From Rhizophlyctis rosea (Eukaryota; Chytridiomycota; Chytridiomycetes; Rhizophlyctidales; Rhizophlyctidaceae), in NCBI GenBank assembly GCA_027596075.1, contig JADGJC010000176.1, forward strand, positions 1 through 64,000: a stretch of 64,000 nucleotides of DNA, in the 5' to 3' direction. Each line of letters opens with the position of its first letter. The stretch's first letter is position 1. Under the pieces are notes generated by a model. It did no database searches, was not told where the DNA came from, and saw only the letters and a program-made list of their open reading frames with translations. Made by a program: the position numbers and the translations under genes. Positions 22,114 to 37,571 of the stretch are shown here, in pieces.

Positions 22114-22136
22114 CCAATCATACGCCGGCTTATATA
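22114..22136 (+). promoter_or_regulatory. CCAAT and TATA-like elements upstream of GLR1
   Basis: CCAAT at 22114-22118 and TATATA at 22131-22136. Transcription starting about 30 bp after the TATA would include the in-frame ATG at 22180 as well as the one at 22321. Confidence 0.4.
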
Positions 22137-22320
22137 TGGGCTTGATTACAAAGCCCGCCCTACGCGAGATCACTAATCAATGTCATCATTCTGGGTGTGT
22201 TATGGTCTGATCAAGCTATTTTACAGCCCGTCGCGTTCAACACTTTCCCAAGGTCCTAAAAATAACCCATCTCATCTACACATAGTGCATCTACTTCTGA
22301 ACGGAACAACATACATAATC

Positions 22321-24230
<1,910 letters not shown>

Positions 24231-24800
24231 GCACAATGGGTCGTATTCGAAAGGGTGGGTGTAACTGTGTTGTCGGTTGTCAAGATTCGGATATCTGTAT
24301 TGACGATTTTGTATGTGTCCGTTAGTCTCCCTCTCCCACAATTCACCGCTAGATTGTAGACTCTTGTTTCTTCTCTTTTGTTAATTTTGTGCACTTACTC
24401 CTTTCCACTTATGTGGGCCATCCGTTTTCTGTATGTAGATTTTTTGCCAAGAGATATAGTTTGTCTTGTGTTCTGCTGAGGAACCATAGGCAGTGTGGTT
24501 GTGGTTTGCATTTACCGCGCGGGATGGAGAAACGGAATTCAAGTCATTGAACATTTTTCCTTCATTCAGTATATTATACACACACGAAAGCACCGCCCCC
24601 ACAGGCGGGGCATGCGGCATTTCTGGAAATACAACGAACAAGTAAGAAACACATTTTACATGATCACAGAAAGTCGAACAAAGGTGGAACCGAGAAAATG
24701 TACAGAAAAAACCAACCCCAACCCGCCCAACCACCGCGTCCTACAGATACCAACAACATTCTTCATCATCAAAACCCACCACTCATCAACAAAATTCCAC
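24231..24800. other. Intergenic between convergent genes
   Basis: 3' flanks of GLR1 and of the choline/ethanolamine kinase. No gene is seen. Confidence 0.5.
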
Positions 24801-26874
<2,074 letters not shown>

Positions 26875-27782
26875 TTTGTCGCTGTTATGTGAGTGTCTCC
26901 GTGTTATTTGATTAGGAAAGAATCGAGCTGTCCTGAGGAACGGTAGTTTTGAATGTGATTTTGCTGTGTGTGGGAAGATCTTTATTATGTGCAAAGCTAG
27001 TGCCATAAATAGCACCCAAGAGAGGGAGGGTGGGAAAGTTTGAAAGGGTCAGTCTCGTGAGCAGGAAATGTGGTCGTGTGAGGGATTGCCGCAAGGCCCC
27101 GCAACCTTGTTGATTGAAACTCGCGTGATAAGCTCGTGAAACACAGTCGCAACAAACAAAAATTTGGGGTGTTGGGGTGCCCCTGGCTGTCACACTGAGA
27201 GTGACACGCATGTCGCACCAATGCGGGAATGTATCACTGCCCCCTCCGACAAATCGGATCGCTATTTCGTGCCAGAATGGATTACCTCATCCGCATATGA
27301 TGTCAGTGAACACTCACTGCGCCTCATTTGGACCCTTACCGAATCTCTCACCCCAGCAGGATTGACCATCTTCCAATTTCATCATTACTGCAGGTGTGAG
27401 AAGCCGTTGACGCAGACCTCTGTCCACCGTCCATATGCTAAACTCCGCAGGCGAAGGTAACGTGGTCCTGGACCGATCATATTGAATGCGGATATTCATC
27501 ACCACAGCCTGCTTACCTACAAATATCCCGACACAGGTTGTTCTCCAAACTTGAAACATGAAATCATCTACACAGTCGCAGATCGACAATCGAATGATCG
27601 GTCACTCGCTCCAACGCTATGAACTTATAAGCAGAACATCCAATCATACATATAACCTCCAGCGCTACATGATTGAGAGAGTCCGTTTCTTCAAACACAC
27701 CATACCCGCCCACAATCCCATTTCCCGGGAGTTAAACTCCCCATCCCGCCTCAAAACACAATACTCGTCTGCATCATTCAAC
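26875..27782. other. Divergent promoter region
   Basis: Separates the minus-strand kinase from the plus-strand Frag1/DRAM gene. No gene is seen. Confidence 0.45.
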
Positions 27783-28882
27783 ATGTCAAAAGCCCCTCTC
27801 CTCCTGGGCTGGGCCTGGATCCCCCTCCTCTCCTCTCTCTCCTGGCTCCTCACAATCATCATCCTCCTCATCCTATGGCTCGCAACAGGCCACCCACAAT
27901 ACCAAAACACCGAAGCAACAGTCGTATACATCTCCGACGTCGGCGCTCGCTACAAATGGCTCTTCATCCTCGGCGCGTGTCTAACCTCCCTTTTCTTCAT
28001 CCTCTCCCTCCTCCTCGATGTCCATCTCCGGTACCGGTCTCGCTTGCCGCAGTCGAAACGCAGTCGAGCCAGAGTCGACGCTATTGCAGCGGTGATTTTT
28101 GGTGTTGCCGCGTGTGCTTGTTTGGTGCTCTTGACGATATTTGATGCATTCAATCACTCGATGGTGCATTGGGCTTTGACGTTGGGGTTCATGGGATGTC
28201 TGATCATTAGTGCGTTGTTCACAATCGCGCAAGCGCGGTGGTTGAAGAAGGATTTCCCGGCTGTGAAAAAGCTGAAACGCAATTTCATCACGAAAGCGCT
28301 GGTCGTTTTCATTGCTGTTGGTGAGTATCTCTTTGAGGGAGGTCAGGATAGAGATACGAGGGACGGGATTGGATTTGTGGGGAAAGGTGGAAGGCGGACG
28401 AGCCTTTTTAGGGAAAATTCTACGAACTTCAACACTAACCAATACCATTTCCACTTCACGTGCTTGCAGTCCTAGCGCTCCTAATGCTCGGCTTCATGTT
28501 CTCCTGCTCCTCCATCTCCCCCTCCGCCCCCGACAGCGCATCCTCAAACCCTACCTCCTTACGAACCTGGCAATCCTCATCATCCTGCAACCGCCGTCGT
28601 TCCACTTCCGCAGCCTGCGAATGGGCTGTAGCCATTCTTGTAGGCATATACATCGCCACATTCTGCGTGGATCTTATCCCGGCGCATCAGGGATGCTGTT
28701 GGAATAAGGAGGCGGAGATGGATGAGACGCTTGGCAGGGAAGGGGAGGATGTGGAGGGAGGGCCGGGGGGTGGGGGTGCGGGCGTGGCGGGAATGGCGGA
28801 GGTGGGGAAGGGGTGGAGGTGGGGGCGGGGCAGGGGGAGGGTGGGGGACATGGGGAGGAGTGATAGGACGTTGGTGTCTTGA
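27783..28882 (+). CDS. Frag1/DRAM/Sfk1 family membrane protein
   Basis: Two exons, 27783-28320 and 28470-28882 (316 residues). The protein has about six membrane segments: WAWIPLLSSLSWLLTIIILL near the N-terminus, KWLFILGACLTSLFFILSLL, AAVIFGVAACACLVLLTIF, WALTLGFMGCLIISALFTI, ALVVFIAVVLALLMLGFMF and EWAVAILVGIYIATFCVDL. The spacing, the loop before span 2 (ISDVGARYKW) and the terminal span match the Frag1/DRAM/Sfk1 fold, whose members act in plasma-membrane lipid organisation, GPI remodelling or autophagy. The tail is Gly/Arg/Glu-rich and disordered. The exact member is not resolved. Confidence 0.75.
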
Positions 28883-29386
28883 TGATTGGGAGTTTAATAA
28901 GGGGCGGGGAATCAATTGTGTGGTTTTGTTTCTTGGGTTTTCGTCCTTTTTTGAGAGTGCGTCTGCGGTCAGAAGCGAAACAGTTGGACCGGACAAAAAC
29001 TTAACGATCATGTGTCGCCTCTATTGTATATATCAGGATAGGATTGCCTCTTCGTTCTTTCTTTTCGATTTTGACGATGGGTGCTGTGAGAATTACTCCT
29101 TGGGGGATTGCTCCTAGTGAGCAGATTACCCGCAATATATGTAATATATCAAACAAGTAAGAGATAATGCAATACCTCCGTAAAACGAAGTGGAAGGTAC
29201 ATGATCTGGTATTGTTGCAAGGGGCGAATAAACGCCATATATGCAGCAAAAACACATTTGGCAGAAAGCACAAATCTAAACACAAAGCTACCGAACAAAA
29301 GCTACATGATATCAATCCCGAACCAACGCAACACTACCGGAAAACAACTACAATAATCTATCGAGCTATTCCAAATCAACGACTTG
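28883..29386. other. Intergenic between convergent genes
   Basis: 3' flanks only. AT-rich, no supported frame. Confidence 0.5.
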
Positions 29387-30480
29387 CTACCACCCACGAC
29401 GACGGGACGCCTGCTGCCTCTGCTGGTATTGACCCGCCTGTTCTTGGTACTCCTGGTGCTCGCCAAGAGCTCCAGGATCAGCGACAATGTGGCTGTTAGC
29501 ACCGTACGTCCCGGGTTCCATCATGTATTCTTTCGGGGGCGCAACTTCCTGCACGGTTCCCTGGGTGCAGTCGAGCTCGACGAAAGTGGTGGATTTCTCG
29601 CTGGCTTCGTTGGGGACTTTACGGGATTTTAGGTTGCCGTCGCAGAAGACTGTGGCGCTGTGGTCGTGTGCAATTTAATGGTAAGAGGGAGGATTGATAT
29701 GAGCATGACGAATTGAATTGGAGATGTTTGGCCGACATGGCAAATGCTCACATGTTTTGTGAATGTTTGGCTTGCTCAAAGGCAAAATTACTCACCCTTT
29801 CCTAACCCTCTCCCCCTGATGCGAGTTCTTACTGACGACGCTCCACCAGTCAGTTTCTTGAATCCATTCACCAGTTCCCTCGTTCCTCCCAACCGGACGG
29901 TTGACGGCGACGGACCACTTCCAGATGCCCTTTTTCTCATCCTGCGGGACGCCTTCCTGGCCGGGCCATTCGCGGAATTCGGCGTCCCTAGCGACGTGGC
30001 CGACTATTTGTGCTTTTGCGAGACTGGCTGTGGAGTACAATTATGTCAATCGATATTCGATTGTGCGAATGGAATATGGAATGATAGTGACATGAGTGTC
30101 GTACCTCGTTGGGCGACGCTGGTGGTGGAGAAGAGGGTGAAACGGAGCGGAGTTGGTTGGCGAGCCTATGCGGTGTGGCATGATTAGCATCAATGTGTTT
30201 AGTTTGCAAGTTTTGAAGATCAAGGCGCTACGTAGCGGTGGGGACTACTCTTACAACAGAAGTCTATTTTGCACTCCCCCTGAGCTGTTTCGGCCTGCAA
30301 ACTCTGCAACGGCAGTGCATTTTTGGGACTAGTTCATAAAAATGCCCATGCGCTCCCACGTAGACAGAGGCCTTCGCACCGTTTCGTTCCCGAAATCATC
30401 ATCAATGTACCGACGCGTTCAACTCTCACCTTCAAGTTGCCGGCTGCCTTCGCCATGATCTGGGTGCGGAACAAGCTCAT
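29387..30480 (-). CDS. RIM1: Mitochondrial single-stranded DNA-binding protein
   Basis: OB-fold protein for mitochondrial DNA replication. Four exons: 30430-30480, 30105-30165, 29796-30027 and 29387-29657 (204 residues). The first 40 residues are basic and lack acidic residues (SLFRTQIMAKAAGNLK, RQPTPLRFTLFSTTS), a typical presequence. The OB fold follows: SLAKAQIVGHVARDAEFREW, WKWSVAVNRPVGR, WWSVVSKNSHQGERVRKGA and TVFCDGNLKSRKV…TTFVELDC. The Gln/Gly-rich tail ends RRRGW. The intron after VRKG leaves GG|C, which fixes the acceptor at 29657. Stop is TAG. Confidence 0.9.
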
Positions 30481-31094
30481 ATTGTACGTGTTTTGTGAGT
30501 GTAGGTGACGCCGCGTTCGACGTGTAGATGTTGCACAAAAAGAGGGTGCCGCTGCTTGAGTGGAAGAGACGTTATGGGAACCGTTATGTAGGATGCTGCG
30601 ATGGAAGGATGGTTTTGTGTTGGTTGTGGGAAAGGGNNNNNNNNNNAGGTTGGCGGCGCGGTGGGAAAGGAGGTGAGTCAAGCAATGGAACCCCCACATC
30701 ATTTGTCCGAAACGTTCGGGCAACTTCTTGCTGCTAAAGCTAAACTGTGCTAACGTGGTATGTATTGCCAGGCCACGCACAATTCCTCTTCCCTTCCAAA
30801 CTTCCCATTACCCACCCTCTTTTTGCGCTCTACATTTAGTACGTACGAAGCATCTTGGCAGGCCGACAGGTCGTCTCAAGTATTCACTAGCGCGGTACTT
30901 TCGAGCAAGTAGCATCCCGCGATCAACTTTCAACACTTGCACCCTGTCTGTTTATCTCAAAACACCTTGGTTCTGCCTCGATCCCCTATCGTCAAAATCC
31001 GTCGACCTTTCCACCTAACCCATCTCTGCACAACCGCGCTAACTCCATAACAACGCTCCCCACATAAACGACCCATCCTTCATCCTCATAACAA
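30481..31094. other. Divergent promoter region with assembly gap (N 30637-30646)
   Basis: Ten N mark a gap of unknown true size between the SSB gene and the F-box gene. No gene is seen in the flanks. Confidence 0.6.
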
Positions 31095-32540
31095 ATGGCG
31101 ACCGTCCAAACCCTCCCCGACATCCTAATCGTCCTCTTCGCTCACCCGAACGTTTCCGTCGCCGATCTACTCAAATGCGAGCGCGTTTGCCAAACTTGGT
31201 GTGCAGTCATTCGGACGTACCAGGTCGAAATATGGAAGTCGAAGGTCCAGGCGGCATATCCGGACGGTTGTTGTCCGGTTTTGTATGGGAACGAGGTTTG
31301 GCGGGATGTGGCGGTTTTGTGGTGGGCTTGGCAGAGGCCATGGCCATCTGCAGTTATTAGTGAGTTAGATGGGAGGGGATCAACTATGGCTGCTGCTGCT
31401 AAGGGGAGGGAAAAGAAGGAGAAGCCAACTTGGCAGCCGCCGACAGGTTGCACAGTGGGTTCTGCCATCGAACTCCAGGACATTCGCCATCCAGAACGTT
31501 TACATCGTCGGAGCGACGGGGTCGTAAGGGATTTGATTACAAGCTGTTCGTTCTTCGGTGCCGCTGATCCTGCTTTGGTAGCTGGGGCCCGAGCAGATGG
31601 TCGCGTCATGCTTACTGGCGGCTACGGCGACGATTATACCTTCCTTGACATCGTTTTCTCCGAAACTCTATCAACTGCTCCTCCACCCGTTGACCTGGCC
31701 CGTCATTTCCAATTCGCCCGAGCTAATGCTCTTGTTCGGCATCCTGATCACAAGTGCGAGATGTATTATCGTGGTCACTACAACGGATTGGAACCTGTCT
31801 TCAAAGATGCGGACACAGGAAATATCTGCTACCTGCTAATTGAAGATTGGAACACGGCTGAACTTATGGCTCAAATACCTCGGACGTATCGATATTTCTT
31901 TATCTGCGGCGATTACTGGATAGAAGGTGATCATGAAGACGCTCAAGCTCATATCTATTCCATATTGAATACATCCCAGCGACATACAATATCAACACAG
32001 TGCAAGGGCTCCCACCGAAACGCCGCAATCAATGAAACCCTCCTAGCCTACGTCACATACGATCAGCATGCACATACTTCTGAATGCCAACTCCGTCTCC
32101 TCCGCCTTGCGGACCACCAGATAATTGCTACTTACGAACTAGAGCGGGAACCCGCACGGATGACCATCACTAGATTCTTTGTAGTCTTGGATTACGAGGA
32201 GGATTGTGCGGTGTTTGACTTCAGCTTGAATCGGATGTGCACCTTACCTCCTATCGCAAAGGCGGACGATTGGATGCTTTTCTTTTATCAGCCTTGGGCA
32301 GATATCCCTTGGGCACGTCGGGAAGATGAATATTATCATTCATGGAGAAGGGCACCTGATGCTGAGCCTACGGAATTATTTGTGATGGACGCAAAGAGCC
32401 GCACTTGTTACCCGGTGTTCCCAAAGTGCTTGGAACGTAAAACTGGCCATTGCACCAACTATTATTTCAACACGATTGAGTATCCGGTGGATAAGGCGGG
32501 GAGGAGGACGGGTGCTGGGGGTGTGGTGCGGCATTATTAG
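31095..32540 (+). CDS. F-box-like protein, with an open frame beyond the TAG
   Basis: Single exon, 481 residues to TAG at 32538-32540. The N-terminus is F-box-like: LPDILIVLFAHPNVSVADLLKC, VCQTWCAVIRT, EIWKSKVQAAYPDGC. It is followed by WRDVAVLWWAWQRPW and a long beta-rich region of unknown fold. It is a paralogue of the gene at 38.6-39.8 kb over its whole length (CPVLYGNEVWRDVA / LPVLYGSENWRNVA; RRSDGVVRDL in both). After the TAG the same frame stays open to 32981 (146 codons before a TAG). The first codons after the stop line up with the paralogue: CAT TAT TAG AGG here, CAT TAT GGG AGG there. So the stop may be premature or read through. F-box proteins usually select substrates for SCF ubiquitin ligases. 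Confidence 0.7.
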   Translation: MATVQTLPDILIVLFAHPNVSVADLLKCERVCQTWCAVIRTYQVEIWKSKVQAAYPDGCCPVLYGNEVWRDVAVLWWAWQRPWPSAVISELDGRGSTMAAAAKGREKKEKPTWQPPTGCTVGSAIELQDIRHPERLHRRSDGVVRDLITSCSFFGAADPALVAGARADGRVMLTGGYGDDYTFLDIVFSETLSTAPPPVDLARHFQFARANALVRHPDHKCEMYYRGHYNGLEPVFKDADTGNICYLLIEDWNTAELMAQIPRTYRYFFICGDYWIEGDHEDAQAHIYSILNTSQRHTISTQCKGSHRNAAINETLLAYVTYDQHAHTSECQLRLLRLADHQIIATYELEREPARMTITRFFVVLDYEEDCAVFDFSLNRMCTLPPIAKADDWMLFFYQPWADIPWARREDEYYHSWRRAPDAEPTELFVMDAKSRTCYPVFPKCLERKTGHCTNYYFNTIEYPVDKAGRRTGAGGVVRHY

Positions 32541-33411
32541 AGGGGTGTGGATCTGTGGGACGAATACGGAGATTGTTGTGAAGCATGTGAATGCAGTTGC
32601 AAGTGCAAGCTCCCGCGAGCTGTTGCAGATGCTTGCACACAAACGGTTGCTGATGAGGCTGGGAAGGATTCGTCGGTGCGGGACATCTCATCGGAGGAAG
32701 GGTCGGTTGGGGGCGGTGCGGTCGGGAGTGATGCGTCATGCGAGAAGTACAACTTCACAATTGGGGTGCCGTGGAGGGGAATGAGGATATCTTGGGCTAT
32801 AGAGTTTGATTCTGGAGCATCAAGCGGAGATTGGCGGAGGTTTGAATGGTTGCGTTGGCCGGCGGGCGTTGGTGGACGGGTGATGAGGAGGTTGGATGGT
32901 GCGTGGGGTGCTGGCGGGCAGGTGTTGGAGCGGTTGCGTGGGGCATTCGATGCGGGCGGGAGGAGTGATGATCGGCTCTAGTTGTAGGTGTAGGGCATGA
33001 TATCCTAGTTAGGCACGATTGTGATGACGATCCGCTGCGATTGTCACATATTGTAGTGTAGCAGCACCGCTCGTCCCTACTGCAAATAGCTATCTCTGAA
33101 ATAGATCCGAGAATGGGATTTGTTTATGTGCCTGACGTAAATGTGGACCCTGAAAAGCCACGAGGATCCCAAGAGCTTTGCATGATTCAACAGCTTGGAT
33201 TACGTAGCATTGTTGTTTAGGGGTCGTTGAGAGCACCCGATCGTCGGTGGCATGAGGGTAGCAACGGATGCAACTTGACGACTTCATCATCTCAGTTTCT
33301 GTTGAATTATTGCCTGGACTTCACATTTTGCCCACCAAAAACTAAATCAGCAACAATAGCAAACTTCGGAAGGTCATCCACAAAAGCCAATTCATCATCT
33401 AACTCCCCCGC

Positions 33412-36400
33412 ATGTCAACAGAAACTCCGCAACCCCCACCTCACGACCCATCCCTCCTCCCCACCTCGTCCTTTGAAAACCTCGCCACAGTCTCCTCCGC
33501 CCTCCCCACCTCTCATTCGACAAGTCTCAATCCACAAGACCCACAAATAACAGCTCTTTACCAATCCCTCGCTCCCTTTCTTCACTCTCACCAAAGCCTC
33601 GCTGATATTGCCGCACAATGCGAGTCGCATTACCTCCCCCTGTCGCCAACCGATCCGCCGCGGACGGTAATGGAGAAGGCGCGATATGTTGAGGAGGTGG
33701 GAAAGATGAAGGGGTATGCATTGCAGGGGATGAGTGCGCTTGCGTATCATCTGTTTGCTGCTGCGGAAGGGGTCAAAGGGTGGGTGGATCTGCAAGGAGA
33801 GGATGTGGGAAAAGTGTTGGGCGAGGTGGAGAGTTTGAGTGAGGTCTGTATGCTGCTCCTTCGCGCTCTTTGATTTGAATGTTTAGGCGCAAATTCAACG
33901 TTTCACTATTTATTCTAATGCATGATTTATCCTCCCGTCTCTTTTCTCGAACGAAATAGAGAGTGCAACTTGCATATGACGAAGCTGGTGAGAGATCGAT
34001 GGGTCCGTATCAGCACAAACAACATCGAAGATTGAAGAAAATCAATAAAATACAACGTGAGTGCGAAACAGAAGGAGATTATCTAGGACCTTCCAACCTT
34101 ACTTATTGGGCCTCGAAATTTGATTGGAAATACTAACACGATAGCATCGTTTCTTTACAACGTCCAGTTCCAATCTCCCGTCCCGCCCCACCAAAACTCA
34201 AACTCGACCTCCACGCTCACGACACTATCGGTCTCGTACCTCCCCAATCCCTTTCCCGGCCCCGTGGGGGCACCATCCGCGGCACTCCACCTGCAGTATC
34301 CGGTTCGCCTGCCACATCCTTCACCACTGTCCGCAGCGAATTCGGCATCAGTGCCCTCCAATTCAGTGGGGGAGGTATCACCACCACCGGCACAATCCGC
34401 GAAAGCACACTTTGGAGCATGCCAATTGGAAGTGCTGGACCAGGAAGTGTGACAGGTACGGTGAGAACGAAGGGGACCATGAGGGGAGCGAGTTCGTTGA
34501 GTACAGGGGTTGCGACGCCTCCTGCTGGGGATATTGGAAATATTGAGGAGGGGAGGGAGGAGTTAGAGAGAATACAGAGCGTTGTTGGAGGCTTGAAGAA
34601 GTCGCCTACTGGTATGTCTTGCAAGTTTTGATAAGGTACGATATCAGCTGATATCGTTCATAACGATGTCTACGCATTGCAGCAACTTCGAGTTTGCAAT
34701 CATTCCAGCCTGCACCCTCGGCACAGAGCAGACCCATCGGAGGTAATCGTCAATCATGAATATGGAAATTGCTTTCGAAATCATACTGATTGACTAAACA
34801 TTCAATCGCAATTAGGTCCGTTAGCGGCTCCAATCATTCCAAGTTTGAATGGTGCAATGGGTACAGTTAGAGGATGTAAGTACCATTTGCTACAACAATT
34901 TGAGAGGATTGTTTTCTTTCCGAAATCTCATTCAATGCAACTCATCACGCTTAATGATCGCAGTACACGGTCTTCCTCCACCAGCAATTCCTGGAGTAGC
35001 AGCTCTGACTACACCAACTCCAGCTCCAACACCAACGACTCCTGGCATCCCTCCTGCGCTACTGGATTTTCCTGGTGTTGCTGTACCGAAACTAGAAGAA
35101 CAGGCAGCCGTTCTCTCACCGCCTCCAGGACCGACTGCCCCAGTCGCGCCACCTCCTCCTCCCGTTGCAATGCTGGTACCCCCCAACTTGGCTGTGGTAC
35201 AGGAAGTATCTACGCTGGACATGGGACGTGCACAAGTTGGTGGAGGTGGAGGTGCACTGAGTGTTCCACCTCCACCACCCCCACCACCAATGTCTCCAGC
35301 TTTTGGAGTTGCACCCGCACCCCAGATTGTCTCCGTTGTTGAGAGTGTTTTCCCCACGGCCCCACCACCACCCGTCATTGGAGGTGGACCGCCGCCTCCT
35401 CCTCCGCCACCATTGTTGGGAGGTATGGTTCCTCCCCCACCGCCAGCCATGGGTGGAGGTCCGCCACCACCACCTCCTCCTTCTGCACTGGGTGGTGGTC
35501 CACCTCCACCTCCACCTCCACCAGCATCAGGCTTTGCTCCCCCTCCTCCCCCACCACCATCAATGGGCGGTGGACCTCCTCCGCCACCTCCACCACCATC
35601 AATGGGAGGTGGTCCACCGCCTCCTCCTCCTCCCATGATGGGCGGGGGCCCACCTCCACCACCACCAATGGCTGGCGGTCCACCTCCTCCCCCTCCCCCA
35701 ATCATGACGTCCGGCGGTGGGCCACCACCTCCACCACCTCCACCTGGTGCTGGCGGGCCTCCGCCTCCTCCACCTCCGCCTGCCCCTGGCCTTGATGAAG
35801 ATGCAGAGAACCTCTCGCCGCTTGCAGCCCAACTGGCTAAAGCTAAACTGAAAAAATCCGCTGCGGCAGCAGGTGCGCCTGGAGCGCCTCCTCCACCTCC
35901 GGCTGGAGATGCGATGGGGAAGTCTGTGTCAGAGAGTGGCGGAGGGGGATCAATGCAGGACGAATTGATGGCTGCTATTCGTCGTGGTGGGACGTTGAAA
36001 AGGATCAATACCGAAGGCAGTAGCGCTGCTCCTGCCGGTGGTGCTCCGGCACCGAAGGGTGAACCCGTGAGTTTCCAGGATCAGTTGAAGTTGAGATTAG
36101 CGAAACGAGCTGAGACGCAGAAAGGTGAGCTTTGTGTTTTCTAGTGGAGACGAGTGTCATGGAAACTGATGGACTTTTTGGAAATTGATCGTTAGATCAA
36201 CCCGTCGCGGAACCAGCAGCTGCCAAGCCGGCGGCACCTGAACCTGCTCCGGAAATGGACTTCCAATCCCAGTTGAGGGCGAGGTTGGCGAATCGGGCTA
36301 CAATGGGTAAGTTTCTGAGAGTGAGATTGTTTTCTCTTTGTTGTCTGCGTGCCAGAACATTTGTCTGAGATCGAATACGACGCCTTGTTTCTGACCTTCA

Positions 36401-37571
36401 TTGCTGATTGAATCCTGGTTTTGCGAAATCCTATAATTGCATTTTAGCTCCATCGCCGCGGTCGCCTGTAGACATCCCAAAAGACAAGGATGAGGATAAA
36501 ACGGAAGAAGGAGGTTTGTTCTTGAGTTTTTCGAGTTTTGTCTTCTCGTCATTCTTGGGCGACCGGCTAAAACCATGTACTTCTTGTAGTGGCAGCTCCA
36601 AGTAGCATAAGAGACAGATGGAAGAATCTGGAAAAGACCAAAACTGGTATGAATTCTTTCCTTTTCGCAATCGCATATGGTAAGGTATAACTCATGTGAT
36701 TTACAATCCGTCAGATAATGCCTCTGCAACGACTCGCGGTCCAGCGCGTCCCCAATCAACTGGACCAAGTAAGTGGGGGACAGTACGCACCGCGCAAGCT
36801 GTCGCCTCTTCGGCACCTGCACCTTCTCCCGCAGCCACATCTGCCGCCCCTTCACCGCCTTACCTCACTCCGTCCTCAACACCTGCTCCAATGCCTATGA
36901 CACCGCCTGTCGAAACTGCAACTCCAACATCTGCACTGCCTCCACCTGCTCCAACACCTGTAGAGGGGATAACAGAAAAGAAGGAGGAACCAAAGACCGA
37001 GGAGAAGGTGGTAGAAAAGAAGGAGGAAGCAAATCAAGATGTCAAAGTGGAGGGAAGGGCATCACAAGTGAAACCACAAGAAGGAAGGGCATCGGCAGTG
37101 AGACCGCAGGAAGAAGTGGGGAGAAGAACTTCAACGGCGACACCCCAAGAACCAGCAAAATCCGAAGGATCCGTTACCCCTTCCACTAGGACTGATCCAA
37201 AAGCCGATACCGACATCGAAGATGAAATCGCCAACCTCCTAGCTCAAGAAAGAAGCCGTCGTCCTTCGGCCACACCTACCACGTCTAATTTCCCAGTGTC
37301 CCAAACCACACCGGCAACCGTACCAGAGGAAACAGTGTTCGAACCAGGCCCGGCGGTCTCTGTCCCAGCAGCAGCAGCAGCAGCACCGGACGAAAGTTTC
37401 CGCGCAACAGCATTGTCGGATTATGCTGGCACGGAAGGGCATTTGGTGCTGAAGGAAGGTGAGGTGATCAAAGTTATTACGTGGGACTATGGGAATGGGT
37501 GGGCGTATGGGGAGAGTACGGACGGAGATAGGGCGGGTGTGTTTCCGCAAACTTTTGTTGAAAAGCTTTAG
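33412..37571 (+). CDS. ABI-like SCAR/WAVE-complex protein with WH2-like motifs and SH3
   Basis: Ten exons: 33412-33843, 33960-34006, 34145-34611, 34683-34742, 34816-34875, 34964-36124, 36196-36306, 36448-36513, 36590-36646 and 36715-37571 (1105 residues, phase-consistent). Residues 25-165 match the Abl-interactor helical domain (ADIAAQCESHYL, YALQGMSALAYHLFAAAEGV, WVDLQGEDVGKVLGEVESL, YDEAGERSMG), and the C-terminal 60 residues are an SH3 domain (ATALSDYAGTEGHLVLKEGE, WAYGESTDGDRAGVFPQTFV). Both ends are as in ABI. Between them are 170 residues of formin-like poly-proline, then LSPLAAQLAKAKLKK (like the Ena/VASP G-actin motif), DELMAAIRRGGTLKRI (WH2-like) and two FQ.QL..RLA.RA units. ABI normally has poly-proline but not WH2 motifs. 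Exons 4-9 are all phase 1-1. Opposite-strand Gly-rich frames are shadows. Confidence 0.82.

Noticed and set aside
30637..30646. Run of N as a biological feature
   Set aside because: Assembly gap; the same 10-N placeholder occurs at 54554-54563.
34932..36008. 358-codon minus-strand Gly-rich frame
   Set aside because: Reverse complement of proline codons in the ABI-like gene; no independent features.
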